This document shows, one piece after another, positions 55,496-63,209 of a stretch of 64,000 nucleotides of DNA (its first letter is position 1; each line of letters opens with the position of its first letter). Under the pieces are notes generated by a model, which ran no database searches, was not told the DNA's origin, and saw only the letters and a list, made by a program, of their open reading frames with translations. Origin of the DNA: Verrucomicrobiaceae bacterium (GTDB lineage Bacteria; Verrucomicrobiota; Verrucomicrobiia; Verrucomicrobiales; Verrucomicrobiaceae); NCBI GenBank assembly GCA_015075365.1, contig JABTUN010000001.1, forward strand, positions 806,001-870,000, written 5' to 3'. The translations under genes were made by a program, and so were the position numbers.

Positions 55496-56620
55496 CTACA
55501 GTTGCAGGCCGAGCTTCGCCGCGCTGCATTGTCCGGTGTGGATGCGCCAGAGATCGACGGCGAGGTGGCGCGCCACGGTGACGATGGCTTTCTTCCTCGC
55601 GGCTCCGGTGGCGCGCGCGCCTTTGCCCAGCAGATGCATGCGTTTCCGCACCGGCGGATACTGCGGCTGGAACCGCACGAGTCTCCATGCGCATTCGACA
55701 AGCGCGGCGCGCAGGCGTGGATTGCCGTGCTTGGTGACGTGGCCCTGTTTTCTCTTTCCGCCGCTGCTGTGCTCGCCAGGGCATAATCCCGTGTAGCTGC
55801 TGACTTCGCGGCGGTTGTTGAAGCGCTTCCAGTCACACACCTCGTTGCCCAGGATCGTGGTGGTAAGCTTGCCCAGGCCGCGCGGTGCCTCGCGCGGCGC
55901 GGCGGCCTCCAATCGCGCGCTCAACGCGAGGATCTGCGCGTGCAATGACAGTAACACCGGCCGCGTGACCTCCAGCATCGGCACGATCCAGCCGGGCAGC
56001 AGCTTGATGAGGCGTGACCACGTTTGCTCCATCCACCAGTGCGCCGGTGCTGGCAGCCCGTGGTTGACCAGCAGGCATCTTCCCTGCGCCTGCATCTTCG
56101 AACGGTGCCGTACGAGCTGCTCGCGCTGGCGCGAGACGTGCCGCCGCTGCTCCTCGGCCTCGGTGGGCACGCGGATGACGGAGAGCGCGTTGCGGTTGCC
56201 CTGCACATAGCGGTCGAGCCGCAGGCACAGCGTGCGCGCGTCGCGTCCGTCGGTCTTCACGCCGCTGCGGCTCTCATCAAGCGCCTGCGGACTGATGACG
56301 TGGCAGGTCGCTCCGGCTGCCGTGAGCGCGCGCTGCAGTCCAAACCCGAAGCCGCAGCTCTCATAGACGACATGCACCTCATGACCTGCGGTGATCAGCG
56401 AGCTGACCCACGGCACGAACTGCTCCGGTGTGAAACGCCGGGGCGCCCCGGGCGTGGCGTGATCGTGCTGCGCCACCGCCATGTAAAAGAGCGCGTGCAC
56501 GTCGAGTCCGATCTTGATGACCGGACGTGTTCTGTTAGCCTGAAAACCAGCGGCCTCGGGTGAGGCCGCCCCAACGTGATGATGAAGTGTGTAGTCCATA
56601 ACCTAAGAATGCGCGCCTCA
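55250..56620 (-). mobile_element. IS110-family insertion sequence (boundaries approximate)
   Basis: An intact IS110-type transposase gene occupies most of this stretch. Long terminal inverted repeats are not visible, which is normal for the family. The long 3' flank and short 5' flank suggest the IS1111 subgroup. A perfect 8-bp hairpin (GCGGCCTC-GGGT-GAGGCCGC, 56550-56569) lies near the transposase start and could control expression. No direct target duplication was found. The element sits between the MetE-like operator and a PEP-CTERM gene. Confidence 0.75.
55496..56599 (-). CDS. IS110-family transposase
   Basis: A 367-residue DEDD transposase. The N-terminal RuvC-like part shows KIGLDVHALFY with the first Asp, then VYESCGFGFGLQRAL with Glu, then GVKTDGRDARTLC with the acidic pair. 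The C-terminal Tnp_IS116/110 domain has RREVSSYTGLCPGEHSSGGKR and HGNPRLRAALVECAWR with the conserved Ser region. The first ~27 residues precede the family start and overlap the hairpin, so the true start could be slightly later. No frameshift or stop interrupts it, so it may be active. Confidence 0.93.
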   Translation of the reverse strand: MDYTLHHHVGAASPEAAGFQANRTRPVIKIGLDVHALFYMAVAQHDHATPGAPRRFTPEQFVPWVSSLITAGHEVHVVYESCGFGFGLQRALTAAGATCHVISPQALDESRSGVKTDGRDARTLCLRLDRYVQGNRNALSVIRVPTEAEEQRRHVSRQREQLVRHRSKMQAQGRCLLVNHGLPAPAHWWMEQTWSRLIKLLPGWIVPMLEVTRPVLLSLHAQILALSARLEAAAPREAPRGLGKLTTTILGNEVCDWKRFNNRREVSSYTGLCPGEHSSGGKRKQGHVTKHGNPRLRAALVECAWRLVRFQPQYPPVRKRMHLLGKGARATGAARKKAIVTVARHLAVDLWRIHTGQCSAAKLGLQL

Positions 56621-56660
56621 CGGCCTCCGCACGCCTCGATTCATGGCATCTACGCGCACC

Positions 56661-57509
56661 ATGAAAAACCAACCTCTTATAGGTTTCATCGTCATCCTAT
56701 TGTCATTAGTCAAGGTTGCCCATGCCCAGACATCCCTCGTGGGTCCAGGCAGCAGCTACAGCACACCATTCTCCCCGGCCAGTACCATCACCTACGGTGT
56801 GCCCGGAGGCGGCCTAGTCTCAGTCACCCTCGCGGACGGAATCGCAACCAGCACCAGTGGCATCTGGGATCTCACCGCCCAAGGCGGTGCCAACGCCACC
56901 ATTTTGTTTAGTCTGAACGAGTCCGCCGCACAAACCGCCCTGACGGGAACAGCGCTTCAGTTCAACATCAGCAACGACAACAATTCGCTGCTCGGCCTGC
57001 TCGGCGTTGGCACAAGCATTCACTACGCCTGGGAGGCGGTCGCCTACTTCGACACACCGGGCAGCGTGCTCAACTACACTGCAGACACGACCTACAGCAT
57101 CACCTTTGACGTCGATGGCAACGACGGCCTGCTCAGTTCCGTGGCCGGGCTGAATCCAAGCTTCACTTTTGAGCTGATCGACGGTCTGGGAAACGCGCTA
57201 GCCAGCAATTCCGACGGCACCCAGGTCAACATCATCGGCCTGTTGGGCACCGGGGTGCCAACCGGAACGCTGGCCATCGACTATACCTTGGGATCATCCC
57301 TTCCTTCCGATCCGATCGGCATTCGTTTCCGCGGCGACGCCCAAGTCGGGGCCACGGCGCTGAGCCTGGGAACGACCTACGCGAGCATTTCAAACCTAAC
57401 CATGACCGCCACACCCGTCCCCGAACCCGGTGGCAGTGTCTTGATCGCCTCCGTGGGGCTGGCGATGTTGCTGCGCAGAAGGCGTCTTCAAGCACCGAGC
57501 TTCGCGTAA
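56661..57509 (+). CDS. PEP-CTERM sorting-domain exported protein
   Basis: A 282-residue protein with a signal peptide (PLIGFIVILLSLVKVAHAQ) and a C-terminal PEP-CTERM tail: VPEPGGSVLIASVGLAML followed by RRRR. This is the sorting signal cleaved by exosortase in bacteria that make exopolysaccharide. The middle is beta-rich and low in Cys, with many Ser/Thr/Gly, as for surface adhesins. Its 5' flank is the IS element, about 60 bases away, so its native promoter may have been altered. It overlaps the convergent SIS gene by 22 bases. Confidence 0.9.
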   Translation: MKNQPLIGFIVILLSLVKVAHAQTSLVGPGSSYSTPFSPASTITYGVPGGGLVSVTLADGIATSTSGIWDLTAQGGANATILFSLNESAAQTALTGTALQFNISNDNNSLLGLLGVGTSIHYAWEAVAYFDTPGSVLNYTADTTYSITFDVDGNDGLLSSVAGLNPSFTFELIDGLGNALASNSDGTQVNIIGLLGTGVPTGTLAIDYTLGSSLPSDPIGIRFRGDAQVGATALSLGTTYASISNLTMTATPVPEPGGSVLIASVGLAMLLRRRRLQAPSFA

Positions 57510-58267
57510 TACTGTGCGATCCGCCGCGCGTGCTCATCATACGCGGCTTCGAAAAGCTCCGTGGCTCTTGCAGCACCAACGACAGCACCGGCAGTGAGAA
57601 CCTTCGGTGGATGACCGGCCTTGGTCAGACGATCCGCAACTTCGGCCTTGATTGTGTTCACGAGCAAACAACCACCGACGGTGCTTCCCGGTGCCACAGG
57701 TGTTTCGAGGCCTTCGATCTTGATCATGGCGTCACCGACGGGCGCGCCGGTGTCGAGGACGATGTCGGCGAAGTCCTGGAGCTTCTTCCCATCGCGGTGG
57801 CGGCTGGTGCTGGCTTGGCTGTGGGTGGTACTGATGATGGCGACGACCTTGACGCCGCGCTTTTGAAACTCCTCCGCCATCTCGACGGGGACGACGTTGC
57901 AGCCGCTGCTGGAGATGACGAGCGCGCTGTCGCCGGGCTGAAGATCGAAGTTGCGCAGGATGCGGTTGGCGAGGCCACTCACGTTTTCGAGGAACATGGC
58001 CTGGCGCTGGCCGTTCGCGCCGACGACGAGGTTGTGAAAGGTCAGTGAGAGCTCGACGATGGGATTGAAGCCCGGGAAGGAGCCGTATCGCGGCCACATC
58101 TCCTCGACGAGGATGCGGCTGTGCCCGGAGCCGAAGACGTGCACCATTTGACCGGCGAGGATGGTCTTCGCGAAGAGGTCGGCGGTCTGCTGGATGAGGG
58201 GAAGCTGGTCGCGGACGCGAGCGAGGAGGCCTTGGCTGGCGTCGAGGTATTGGAGTGCTGGAGTCAT
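57488..58267 (-). CDS. SIS-domain sugar isomerase-like protein (UPF0309-like)
   Basis: A 259-residue sugar-phosphate-binding protein. SIS features: HVFGSGHSRILVEEMWPRYG (phosphosugar-binding loop), SALVISSSGCNVVPVEMAEEF and the Ser/Thr-rich IISTTHSQASTSRH. The Cys in SSGC may be structural. The family often accompanies ROK kinases and acts on N-acetyl-hexosamine or other phosphorylated sugars. It is downstream of a ROK gene on the same strand, with a dyad repeat between them. Confidence 0.86.
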   Translation of the reverse strand: MTPALQYLDASQGLLARVRDQLPLIQQTADLFAKTILAGQMVHVFGSGHSRILVEEMWPRYGSFPGFNPIVELSLTFHNLVVGANGQRQAMFLENVSGLANRILRNFDLQPGDSALVISSSGCNVVPVEMAEEFQKRGVKVVAIISTTHSQASTSRHRDGKKLQDFADIVLDTGAPVGDAMIKIEGLETPVAPGSTVGGCLLVNTIKAEVADRLTKAGHPPKVLTAGAVVGAARATELFEAAYDEHARRIAQYYAKLGA

Positions 58268-58285
58268 GGAGAAATGGGATTTTTG

Positions 58286-58362
58286 AACCGCTGATATGAC
58301 GCTAATTAGACGCTGATATGGGATTCTGAAATTAGCGTCAGATCAGCGTCTTATTAGCGGTT
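58286..58362. repeat. 32-bp imperfect inverted repeat between SIS and ROK genes
   Basis: Left arm AACCGCTGATATGACGCTAA then TTAGACGCTGAT (58286-58317) pairs with right arm ATTAGCGTCAGATCAGCGTC then TTATTAGCGGTT (58331-58362). The words ACGCTnAT recur within each arm. The right arm covers the last codons and stop of the ROK gene, so the repeat may have shaped its 3' end. Confidence 0.8.
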
Positions 58363-59250
58363 AAGGAGATTGAAAACAGAGCCGAGGCATCCGGCGGAAT
58401 CGCCGAGTTCGGCGGGGACGATGCGGGCTTGATTGCCACCGGGACGCCATTCGAAGGTGTCGAGCATTTGCTGGAGCGGGACGAAGAGGCGGTCTTTGGC
58501 ACCAACGGCGATGCCGCCGCCGAGGATGACGACTTCGGGGTCGAGGACGTTGATGAGGGAGGCGATGGCGGCGGCGAGATGGCGGACGGAAGTGAGCCAG
58601 ACCTTTTTGGCGTGTTCATCGCCCGCGGCATAGGCATCGAGCAACGCATGCGTGGTGGGATAACGGCCTTCGCCGCGTTGGGCGATGGTTTGATTGCCGA
58701 TGGCGTCCTCCAGGCTGCCGGGCGTGTTGAAGTCATCGCACGGCGCGTTCGAATCGACGCTGAGGTGCCCGAGATGACCGGCGCGGCCGATTTTGCCTTG
58801 GAGAAGCCTTCCACCGCTCCAGATCGCGCCACCGACACCGGTGCCCAGCGTTAGCATGAAGGCATCTCGCGCGTTTTGAGCCGCTCCAGCCCAGACTTCG
58901 CCCAACAGCGCCGCATGAGCATCATTCAGCACGCGGCAATCGCGTTCGAGGAAGGCGGACCAATCGAACTTTTCGAGTCCATGCATGCGTCCCGGCATCC
59001 ATTCGATGCAACGGCCATCCGGATTGGCCAAACCCGGCGCGGAGAGTCCGACCGCGAGCTTGCCACCCGCCTGCGCTTCGAATTCGTGCACGATCTCGCG
59101 CACCGTGAGCGCGAAGCGCGGCATGGCGCCCTCGAACTCGCCATCCCGCGTGGGTTTGGAGAGCGTGACGAGCGTTTTCGCGGACTGAGTGTCCACGAGC
59201 GCGGCTTTGATGTTCGTGCCGCCAAGGTCGATGCCGACTGAGAGGTTCAA
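58354..59250 (-). CDS. ROK-family sugar kinase
   Basis: A 298-residue kinase. The ATP-binding N terminus is SVGIDLGGTNIKAALV, followed by VGLSAPGLANPDG, the catalytic region RVLNDAHAALLGE with its Asp, MLTLGTGVGGAI and C-terminal DPEVVILGGGIA. The zinc-binding CxCGxxGC motif is replaced by a single-Cys segment (DSNAPCDDFNTPGSLED). No ATG fits the start: TTG 59250 gives the family N terminus, and GTG 59322 would add a low-complexity leader. It probably phosphorylates a hexose or hexosamine, working with the SIS protein. Confidence 0.86.
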   Translation of the reverse strand: MNLSVGIDLGGTNIKAALVDTQSAKTLVTLSKPTRDGEFEGAMPRFALTVREIVHEFEAQAGGKLAVGLSAPGLANPDGRCIEWMPGRMHGLEKFDWSAFLERDCRVLNDAHAALLGEVWAGAAQNARDAFMLTLGTGVGGAIWSGGRLLQGKIGRAGHLGHLSVDSNAPCDDFNTPGSLEDAIGNQTIAQRGEGRYPTTHALLDAYAAGDEHAKKVWLTSVRHLAAAIASLINVLDPEVVILGGGIAVGAKDRLFVPLQQMLDTFEWRPGGNQARIVPAELGDSAGCLGSVFNLLNR

Positions 59251-59283
59251 GGTGGAGAGTTCTGGGTTCAAGGTTGAGGCCGG

Positions 59284-59350
59284 GTGAGAAGTTAGATGTC
59301 TAGACGTGGGAGGCAGCAGCACTTCTGACTTCTCACATCTTACTTCTCAC
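59284..59350. repeat. 16-bp imperfect inverted repeat between ROK and SDR genes
   Basis: GTGAGAAGTTAGATGT (59284-59299) pairs with ACATCTTACTTCTCAC (59335-59350) with one mismatch. The word TTCTCAC/GTGAGAA recurs inside. The right arm covers the stop of the SDR gene. Nearby, GTTCAAGGT is repeated directly at 59245 and 59266 around the likely TTG start of the ROK gene. Confidence 0.75.
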
Positions 59351-60126
59351 GAATGGATCTGACCTTCGCTGACGCTCCACCCGCCATCGACGGCGAGGAC
59401 CTGGCCGGTGATGAATTTGGAATCGGGAGAGAGGAGCATCAGCACGGCGGCATCGCAGTCTTCGGGATGGCCGATGCGGCCGCCGTCGAGGGGTTGCTTG
59501 GTTTTGATGAAGGTCATGATGTCGTCGTTGGTGGCGGCACGTTTGGACATGGGCGTCTCGACGAGAGCGGGGGCGATGACGTTGACGCGGATGTTTTGCG
59601 GGGCGTAGTAGGCGGCGATGGATTTGCTGAAGCCGATGATGCCGGCCTTCGCAGCGGCGTAGGCGTGCGAGGCAAAAAATTTCGGCGAGGGCGAGTAACC
59701 GAGCACGCTGGCCATGTTGAGGATGGTCCCGCCGGTGCCTTGCTGGATGAATTGACGGATCGCGGCGCGATTGGAGAGCACGACGGACTTCAAATTGAGA
59801 TCGAGCGTGTAGTCGAGGCCTTCATCGGTGAGTTCGTGGAGCGGGCCGTCGCCTTTCGAGCGTCCGCTGCCGCCCGCGACGTGGTAGAGAGCGTCAAGAC
59901 GGTCAAACATGGCCACCGCCTGCTCGGCGGCCTCCGGCGTTGCGGCATCGGCGGCGAAGCCGCGGGCCTGCGGGCCGAGTTCGGCCAACGCGGCATCGAC
60001 ATTCGCCTGCGTGCGGCTGGTGATGACGACGTTCGCCCCGGCGGAGACGAGTTTCTTCGCCGCGGAGAGACCGAGGCCGGTGGTGCCGCCGACAATGACG
60101 ATGTTTTGGCCGAAAAGAGAGGACAT
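59347..60126 (-). CDS. short-chain dehydrogenase/reductase, sugar-cluster member
   Basis: A 259-residue SDR. IVIVGGTTGLGLSAAKKL is the cofactor loop with TTGLG, HVAGGSG replaces NAG, NMASVLGYSP holds the catalytic Ser and HAYAAAKAGIIG the Tyr-x3-Lys. The C terminus GQVLAVDGGWSV is classic. Arg in TSRTQ suggests NADP(H) preference (inference). It probably oxidises or reduces a sugar in the surrounding carbohydrate cluster (SIS, ROK, TIM-barrel isomerase). Confidence 0.9.
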   Translation of the reverse strand: MSSLFGQNIVIVGGTTGLGLSAAKKLVSAGANVVITSRTQANVDAALAELGPQARGFAADAATPEAAEQAVAMFDRLDALYHVAGGSGRSKGDGPLHELTDEGLDYTLDLNLKSVVLSNRAAIRQFIQQGTGGTILNMASVLGYSPSPKFFASHAYAAAKAGIIGFSKSIAAYYAPQNIRVNVIAPALVETPMSKRAATNDDIMTFIKTKQPLDGGRIGHPEDCDAAVLMLLSPDSKFITGQVLAVDGGWSVSEGQIHS

Positions 60127-60198
60127 GATGCGTGACGAGTGATGCGTGAATCTGAGAAGAGCACCGAACGTGGTTCACGCATCACGAATCACGCATCA
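60126..60198. repeat. 25-bp imperfect inverted repeat between SDR and TIM-barrel genes
   Basis: TGATGCGTGACGAGTGATGCG plus TGAA (60126-60150) pairs with TTCACGCATCACGAATCACG plus CATCA (60174-60198) with three mismatches. Each arm contains two copies of the word TGATGCGTGA in direct repeat. It begins at the SDR start codon and ends 41 bases before the next gene. Confidence 0.8.
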
Positions 60199-60238
60199 GT
60201 TGAACGAGCCGCATGACGCTGCACGTTCACTGCCGACC

Positions 60239-61135
60239 ATGAACACCCGCCGCGCCTTCGTCCGCAACCTCTCCGCTTTGGCTTTTACCGCTCCGTTGTT
60301 GGCGGAAACGCCGAAGAAGGGCAAGAACACGATCTGCTACTTCACGAAGCACCTGCAAGGGCTGAGCTTTGACGAGATCGCCAGCGTGAGCGCCGAGATG
60401 GGCGTGGATGGCATCGAGGCACCGATCCGTCCTAAAGGTCATATCGAGCCCGAAAAGGTCGTCGATGAGCTGCCGAAGTTCATCGACGCGCTGAAGAAGC
60501 AGGGCCTCGAAATGACGATCATGACCTCCGGCATCAACGAGGTGAGCGCGGAGCAGCGCACAGAGGAAGTGCTGCGCACGGCGGCCAAGCTCGGCGTGAA
60601 GCGCTTCCGCATGAACTACTTCAAATACGACCTGAAGCAGCCGATCTGGGACCAGCTCCAGGCGGTGCGGCCGAAGATCAAGGATCTTGTGGCCCTGTGC
60701 AAAGAGATCGGCATCCAGCCGCTGTTTCAGAACCACAGCGGCAAGGATTACTTCGGCGCGCCGGTGTGGGACATCTACTCGATCATGCGCGAGTATCCGG
60801 CGGCGGACTTCAGCTTCTGCTTCGACATCTTGCACGCCACCTGCGAGGGCGGGAAGTCGTGGCCGCTGGAGTTCAATCTCGTGCGCGATCACCTCGGCGC
60901 GGCTTACTTCAAAGACTACAAGTGGGAAGGCCGCAAGATGGTCACCTGCCCGCTCGGCGAGGGCCAGGTCGATCCCGAATACGCGAAGATGCTGATGAAA
61001 ACCGGCTACAGCGGCCCGATCTCGCTGCATGTCGAGTATCTCGAAGGCAACGCGAAGGACCCCGCCGTGCTGAAGACCTTCCGCGAGGCGCATGCGCGCG
61101 ACATCACGACGCTGCGAAGCTGGATCGCCGCGTGA
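60239..61135 (+). CDS. exported sugar phosphate isomerase/epimerase-like TIM barrel
   Basis: A 298-residue protein with a twin-arginine-like leader (MNTRRAFVRNLSALAFTAPLL) and an AP-endonuclease-2/xylose-isomerase-like TIM barrel. The metal-site region includes MGVDGIEAPI, LFQNHSGKDYFG, FCFDILHATCEGG and SLHVEYLEG. The pattern E...H...D/H...E is as in this fold. The leader implies periplasmic action, typical of PVC sugar-degradation genes. Divergent from the SDR gene across the repeat. Confidence 0.85.
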   Translation: MNTRRAFVRNLSALAFTAPLLAETPKKGKNTICYFTKHLQGLSFDEIASVSAEMGVDGIEAPIRPKGHIEPEKVVDELPKFIDALKKQGLEMTIMTSGINEVSAEQRTEEVLRTAAKLGVKRFRMNYFKYDLKQPIWDQLQAVRPKIKDLVALCKEIGIQPLFQNHSGKDYFGAPVWDIYSIMREYPAADFSFCFDILHATCEGGKSWPLEFNLVRDHLGAAYFKDYKWEGRKMVTCPLGEGQVDPEYAKMLMKTGYSGPISLHVEYLEGNAKDPAVLKTFREAHARDITTLRSWIAA

Positions 61136-61159
61136 TTTGACTGCTTGCCGGATCGTGAG

Positions 61160-61179
61160 GCGGGTGCATGATCACCCGC
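61160..61179 (+). terminator. weak hairpin after the TIM-barrel gene
   Basis: GCGGGTG-CATGAT-CACCCGC is a perfect 7-bp stem followed only by TTT. It lies 24 bases after the stop and 12 bases before the tRNA. Function as a terminator is possible but not strong. Confidence 0.4.
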
Positions 61180-61191
61180 TTTGCAACTCAC

Positions 61192-61267
61192 GCTCCTGTA
61201 GCTCAATGGTTAGAGCAGGGAACTCATAATTCCTTGGTTATCGGTTCGAGTCCGGTCGGGAGCACCA
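61192..61267 (+). tRNA. tRNA with CAU anticodon (Met or Ile2)
   Basis: A complete cloverleaf can be read: acceptor GCTCCTG / CGGGAGC, D-arm GCTC...GAGC, anticodon stem GGGAA / TTCCT with loop CTCATAA, T-arm ATCGG-TTCGAGT-CCGGT, discriminator A and an encoded CCA. CAU is shared by elongator Met, initiator Met and lysidine-modified Ile2. It lacks the CGCGGGG start of initiators. The TGGTT variable loop resembles E. coli Ile2 (TGGTC) more than elongator Met (GGGTC), so Ile2 is somewhat favoured but not proved. Confidence 0.93.
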
Positions 61268-61391
61268 CTGCGGGCAAGAAGGGCTTCGTAACGAATCCGT
61301 GCCGGAGGAAAGAAGGCATGGAGCAGACTTGCAAAGGACGCGAAGGCGTTGAATGGGAGATTTCACCGTCTCCCCGCCCCCCGATTCACCC

Positions 61392-62192
61392 ATGCCCGAC
61401 TGGCTCGCGATCATTCTCCTTGGCATCATCGAAGGTGTCACCGAGTTCCTGCCCATCTCCTCCACCGGGCATCTGCTCATCCCGCAAAACCTGGGCTGGC
61501 TGCCGGCCAAGAGCGACCTGTTCAACGTGGTGATCCAGAGCGGCGCGGTCATCGCGGTGCTGGCGGTGTTCACACAGCGCGTGAGGCAGCTCGCGAGCAC
61601 GCTGGGGGATCCAGCGACGCGCGATTACCTGGCGAAGCTGGCGCTGTCCTTTCTCATCACGGCGGCAGGCGGTCTGGTGATCAAGAAGCTCGACATCGAG
61701 CTGCCGGACGAGATCCCACCCGTGGCGTGGGCCACCCTCATCGGTGGCATCGTGATTTTGGTGCTGGAAGCACTACACAAGGGCAAAGCGGGCACGACGG
61801 AGATCACCTGGACCGTCGTGGTGGCCGTGGCGCTGGCGCAGTTGCTTGCGGCCGTGTTCCCCGGCACCTCGCGCTCCGGGGCGAGCATCCTGATGGCGCT
61901 GGCCTTTGGCGTGGCGCGACCGGCGGCGACAGAGTTCTCTTTTTTGCTCGGCATTCCGACACTGATGGCCGCGGGCGGCTTCAAGATTCTTTCCGCGATC
62001 AAGGACGGCGGGGCGCAGCACGAGGACTGGTCGATGGTGGCGCTCGGCACGCTTGTTTCGGCGATTTCGGCCTTCATTGTGGTGAAATGGCTGATTCGAT
62101 TCGTACAGTCCCACACTTTCAACGGCTTTGCCTGGTATCGCATCGCGCTCGGCGTGGCGCTGCTGGCGTGGGCCACTTTTGGAAACCTCTGA
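61392..62192 (+). CDS. uppP: undecaprenyl-diphosphatase UppP (BacA)
   Basis: A 266-residue inner-membrane enzyme that dephosphorylates undecaprenyl pyrophosphate to recycle the cell-wall lipid carrier. The two catalytic blocks are LGIIEGVTEFLPISSTGH and VFPGTSRSGASIL, with the acidic ExxxE and PGTSRSG residues. Several hydrophobic helices surround them. The ATG at 61392 (MPDWLAIILLG) is the family start. It is 1 base ahead of the DUF2062 gene. Confidence 0.95.
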   Translation: MPDWLAIILLGIIEGVTEFLPISSTGHLLIPQNLGWLPAKSDLFNVVIQSGAVIAVLAVFTQRVRQLASTLGDPATRDYLAKLALSFLITAAGGLVIKKLDIELPDEIPPVAWATLIGGIVILVLEALHKGKAGTTEITWTVVVAVALAQLLAAVFPGTSRSGASILMALAFGVARPAATEFSFLLGIPTLMAAGGFKILSAIKDGGAQHEDWSMVALGTLVSAISAFIVVKWLIRFVQSHTFNGFAWYRIALGVALLAWATFGNL

Positions 62193-62193
62193 C

Positions 62194-62802
62194 ATGTTGA
62201 TCAAAGCACGAGCCTGGTTCAGGCGGTCGCTCTTCCAGACCTACCGCTTTTTGAAACACCCGCGGAAACTGCGGGACAGGCCGGTCATGCGCTGGTTTGC
62301 CCGCCATTTTCTGGACAAGCGTGTGTGGAGACCCACGCAGCACACGTTTGCCGGCGGCATGGCGCTGGGCACTTTCATCACCCTGCAACTGCTGCCGATC
62401 CAGATGCCCACGGCGACGATCCTGGCCGCGCTCTTCCGCGTGAACATCCCCATCGCCCTGGTGATGTGCTGGGTGAGCAATCCGGTGACCGTCCCTTTTC
62501 TCGTCGCCGCGGAATACGCGGTCGGGAAATGGTTCCTGGCGCTCTACACCACGGTGCCCACCACGCCTTTCCCCGATCATCTGCCGGAGTCCGCGGTGGA
62601 GGCATGGCTGGTGCTGAAGGAGCACGCGCCGGTGATGCTCATCGGCGGTCTCGTGCTGGGCGCGATCAGCGCCTTGGTGGCCTATGTGGGCACCTGGGGC
62701 GCGTGGGAGGTGGGCCACCGCATGGAGGTAACGCGTAAGGCGCGCGCGCTGGCGGAGTCAAAAGCCGCTGCCGCCCCTGTGACTGAAAAGGCCGGAATTT
62801 GA
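62194..62802 (+). CDS. DUF2062 membrane protein
   Basis: A 202-residue membrane protein matching DUF2062: a basic N terminus (RRSLFQTYRFLKHPRKLRD), then FAGGMALGTFITLQLLPIQMP, then MCWVSNPVTVPFLVAAEY with the conserved NPVT, then a further helix. DUF2062 proteins sit near polysaccharide or cell-wall genes but have no known activity. It follows uppP with a 1-base gap, so a cell-envelope context is likely. Confidence 0.88.
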   Translation: MLIKARAWFRRSLFQTYRFLKHPRKLRDRPVMRWFARHFLDKRVWRPTQHTFAGGMALGTFITLQLLPIQMPTATILAALFRVNIPIALVMCWVSNPVTVPFLVAAEYAVGKWFLALYTTVPTTPFPDHLPESAVEAWLVLKEHAPVMLIGGLVLGAISALVAYVGTWGAWEVGHRMEVTRKARALAESKAAAAPVTEKAGI

Positions 62803-62890
62803 GGCTTGCCAGGAATAAGGCGGCCTGCGCATGCTCGTACACAGAGCTGCCGGGCATCCCGGCGTTCCAAATCCAACAGCACCCACACCC

Positions 62891-63049
62891 ATGAAAGCAC
62901 TCCTCTCCCTCGTCCTCGCCACCGCCGTCCTTGGCCTCACCAGTTGCGGCTCCTGCCCGCTGGCGGCGAAAAAGAAAGACTGCTGCTCCTCCGGCAGCGC
63001 CTGCTGCGACAGCAAGAAGACCTCCGACTGCAAGACCTGCAAGCATTAA
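62891..63049 (+). CDS. cysteine-rich mini-lipoprotein
   Basis: A 52-residue protein with a lipoprotein signal (SLVLATAVLGLTSC) followed by a 34-residue mature chain that is exceptionally rich in Cys (CGSC, DCC, ACC, DCKTCKH; eight more after the anchoring Cys by my count). The rest is Lys/Ser. The density and spacing suggest metal binding or multiple disulfides. I recognise no family. A strong terminator 33 bases downstream shows it is a single-gene unit. Confidence 0.7.
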   Translation: MKALLSLVLATAVLGLTSCGSCPLAAKKKDCCSSGSACCDSKKTSDCKTCKH

Positions 63050-63082
63050 CGCAGCGGCCATTGACCCTCGAAGCGTCCACGA

Positions 63083-63111
63083 AGCCCGGAGCAGGCCTCC
63101 GGGCTTTTTTT
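63083..63111 (+). terminator. rho-independent terminator of the Cys-rich lipoprotein
   Basis: A perfect 9-bp stem AGCCCGGAG / CTCCGGGCT with a 5-nt loop is followed by TTTTTT. Confidence 0.9.
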
Positions 63112-63209
63112 GCGCACGGCTGGGCTCGGCCTTTTTGCGCGAAGAACCTGAAAATTGAACGGATGCCGTGTAGGGCGGTCACAGCGTAGCCCCAACCACT
63201 GTCGAAACC

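Noticed and set aside
55233..55784. 183-codon minus-strand frame over the transposase end and its flank
   Set aside because: It runs out of frame through the transposase 3' end into non-coding DNA and is Arg-rich without motifs.
56570..56620. GGACT-containing sequence as a terminal inverted repeat with a block near 55289
   Set aside because: Only five contiguous bases match, too few to define IS ends.
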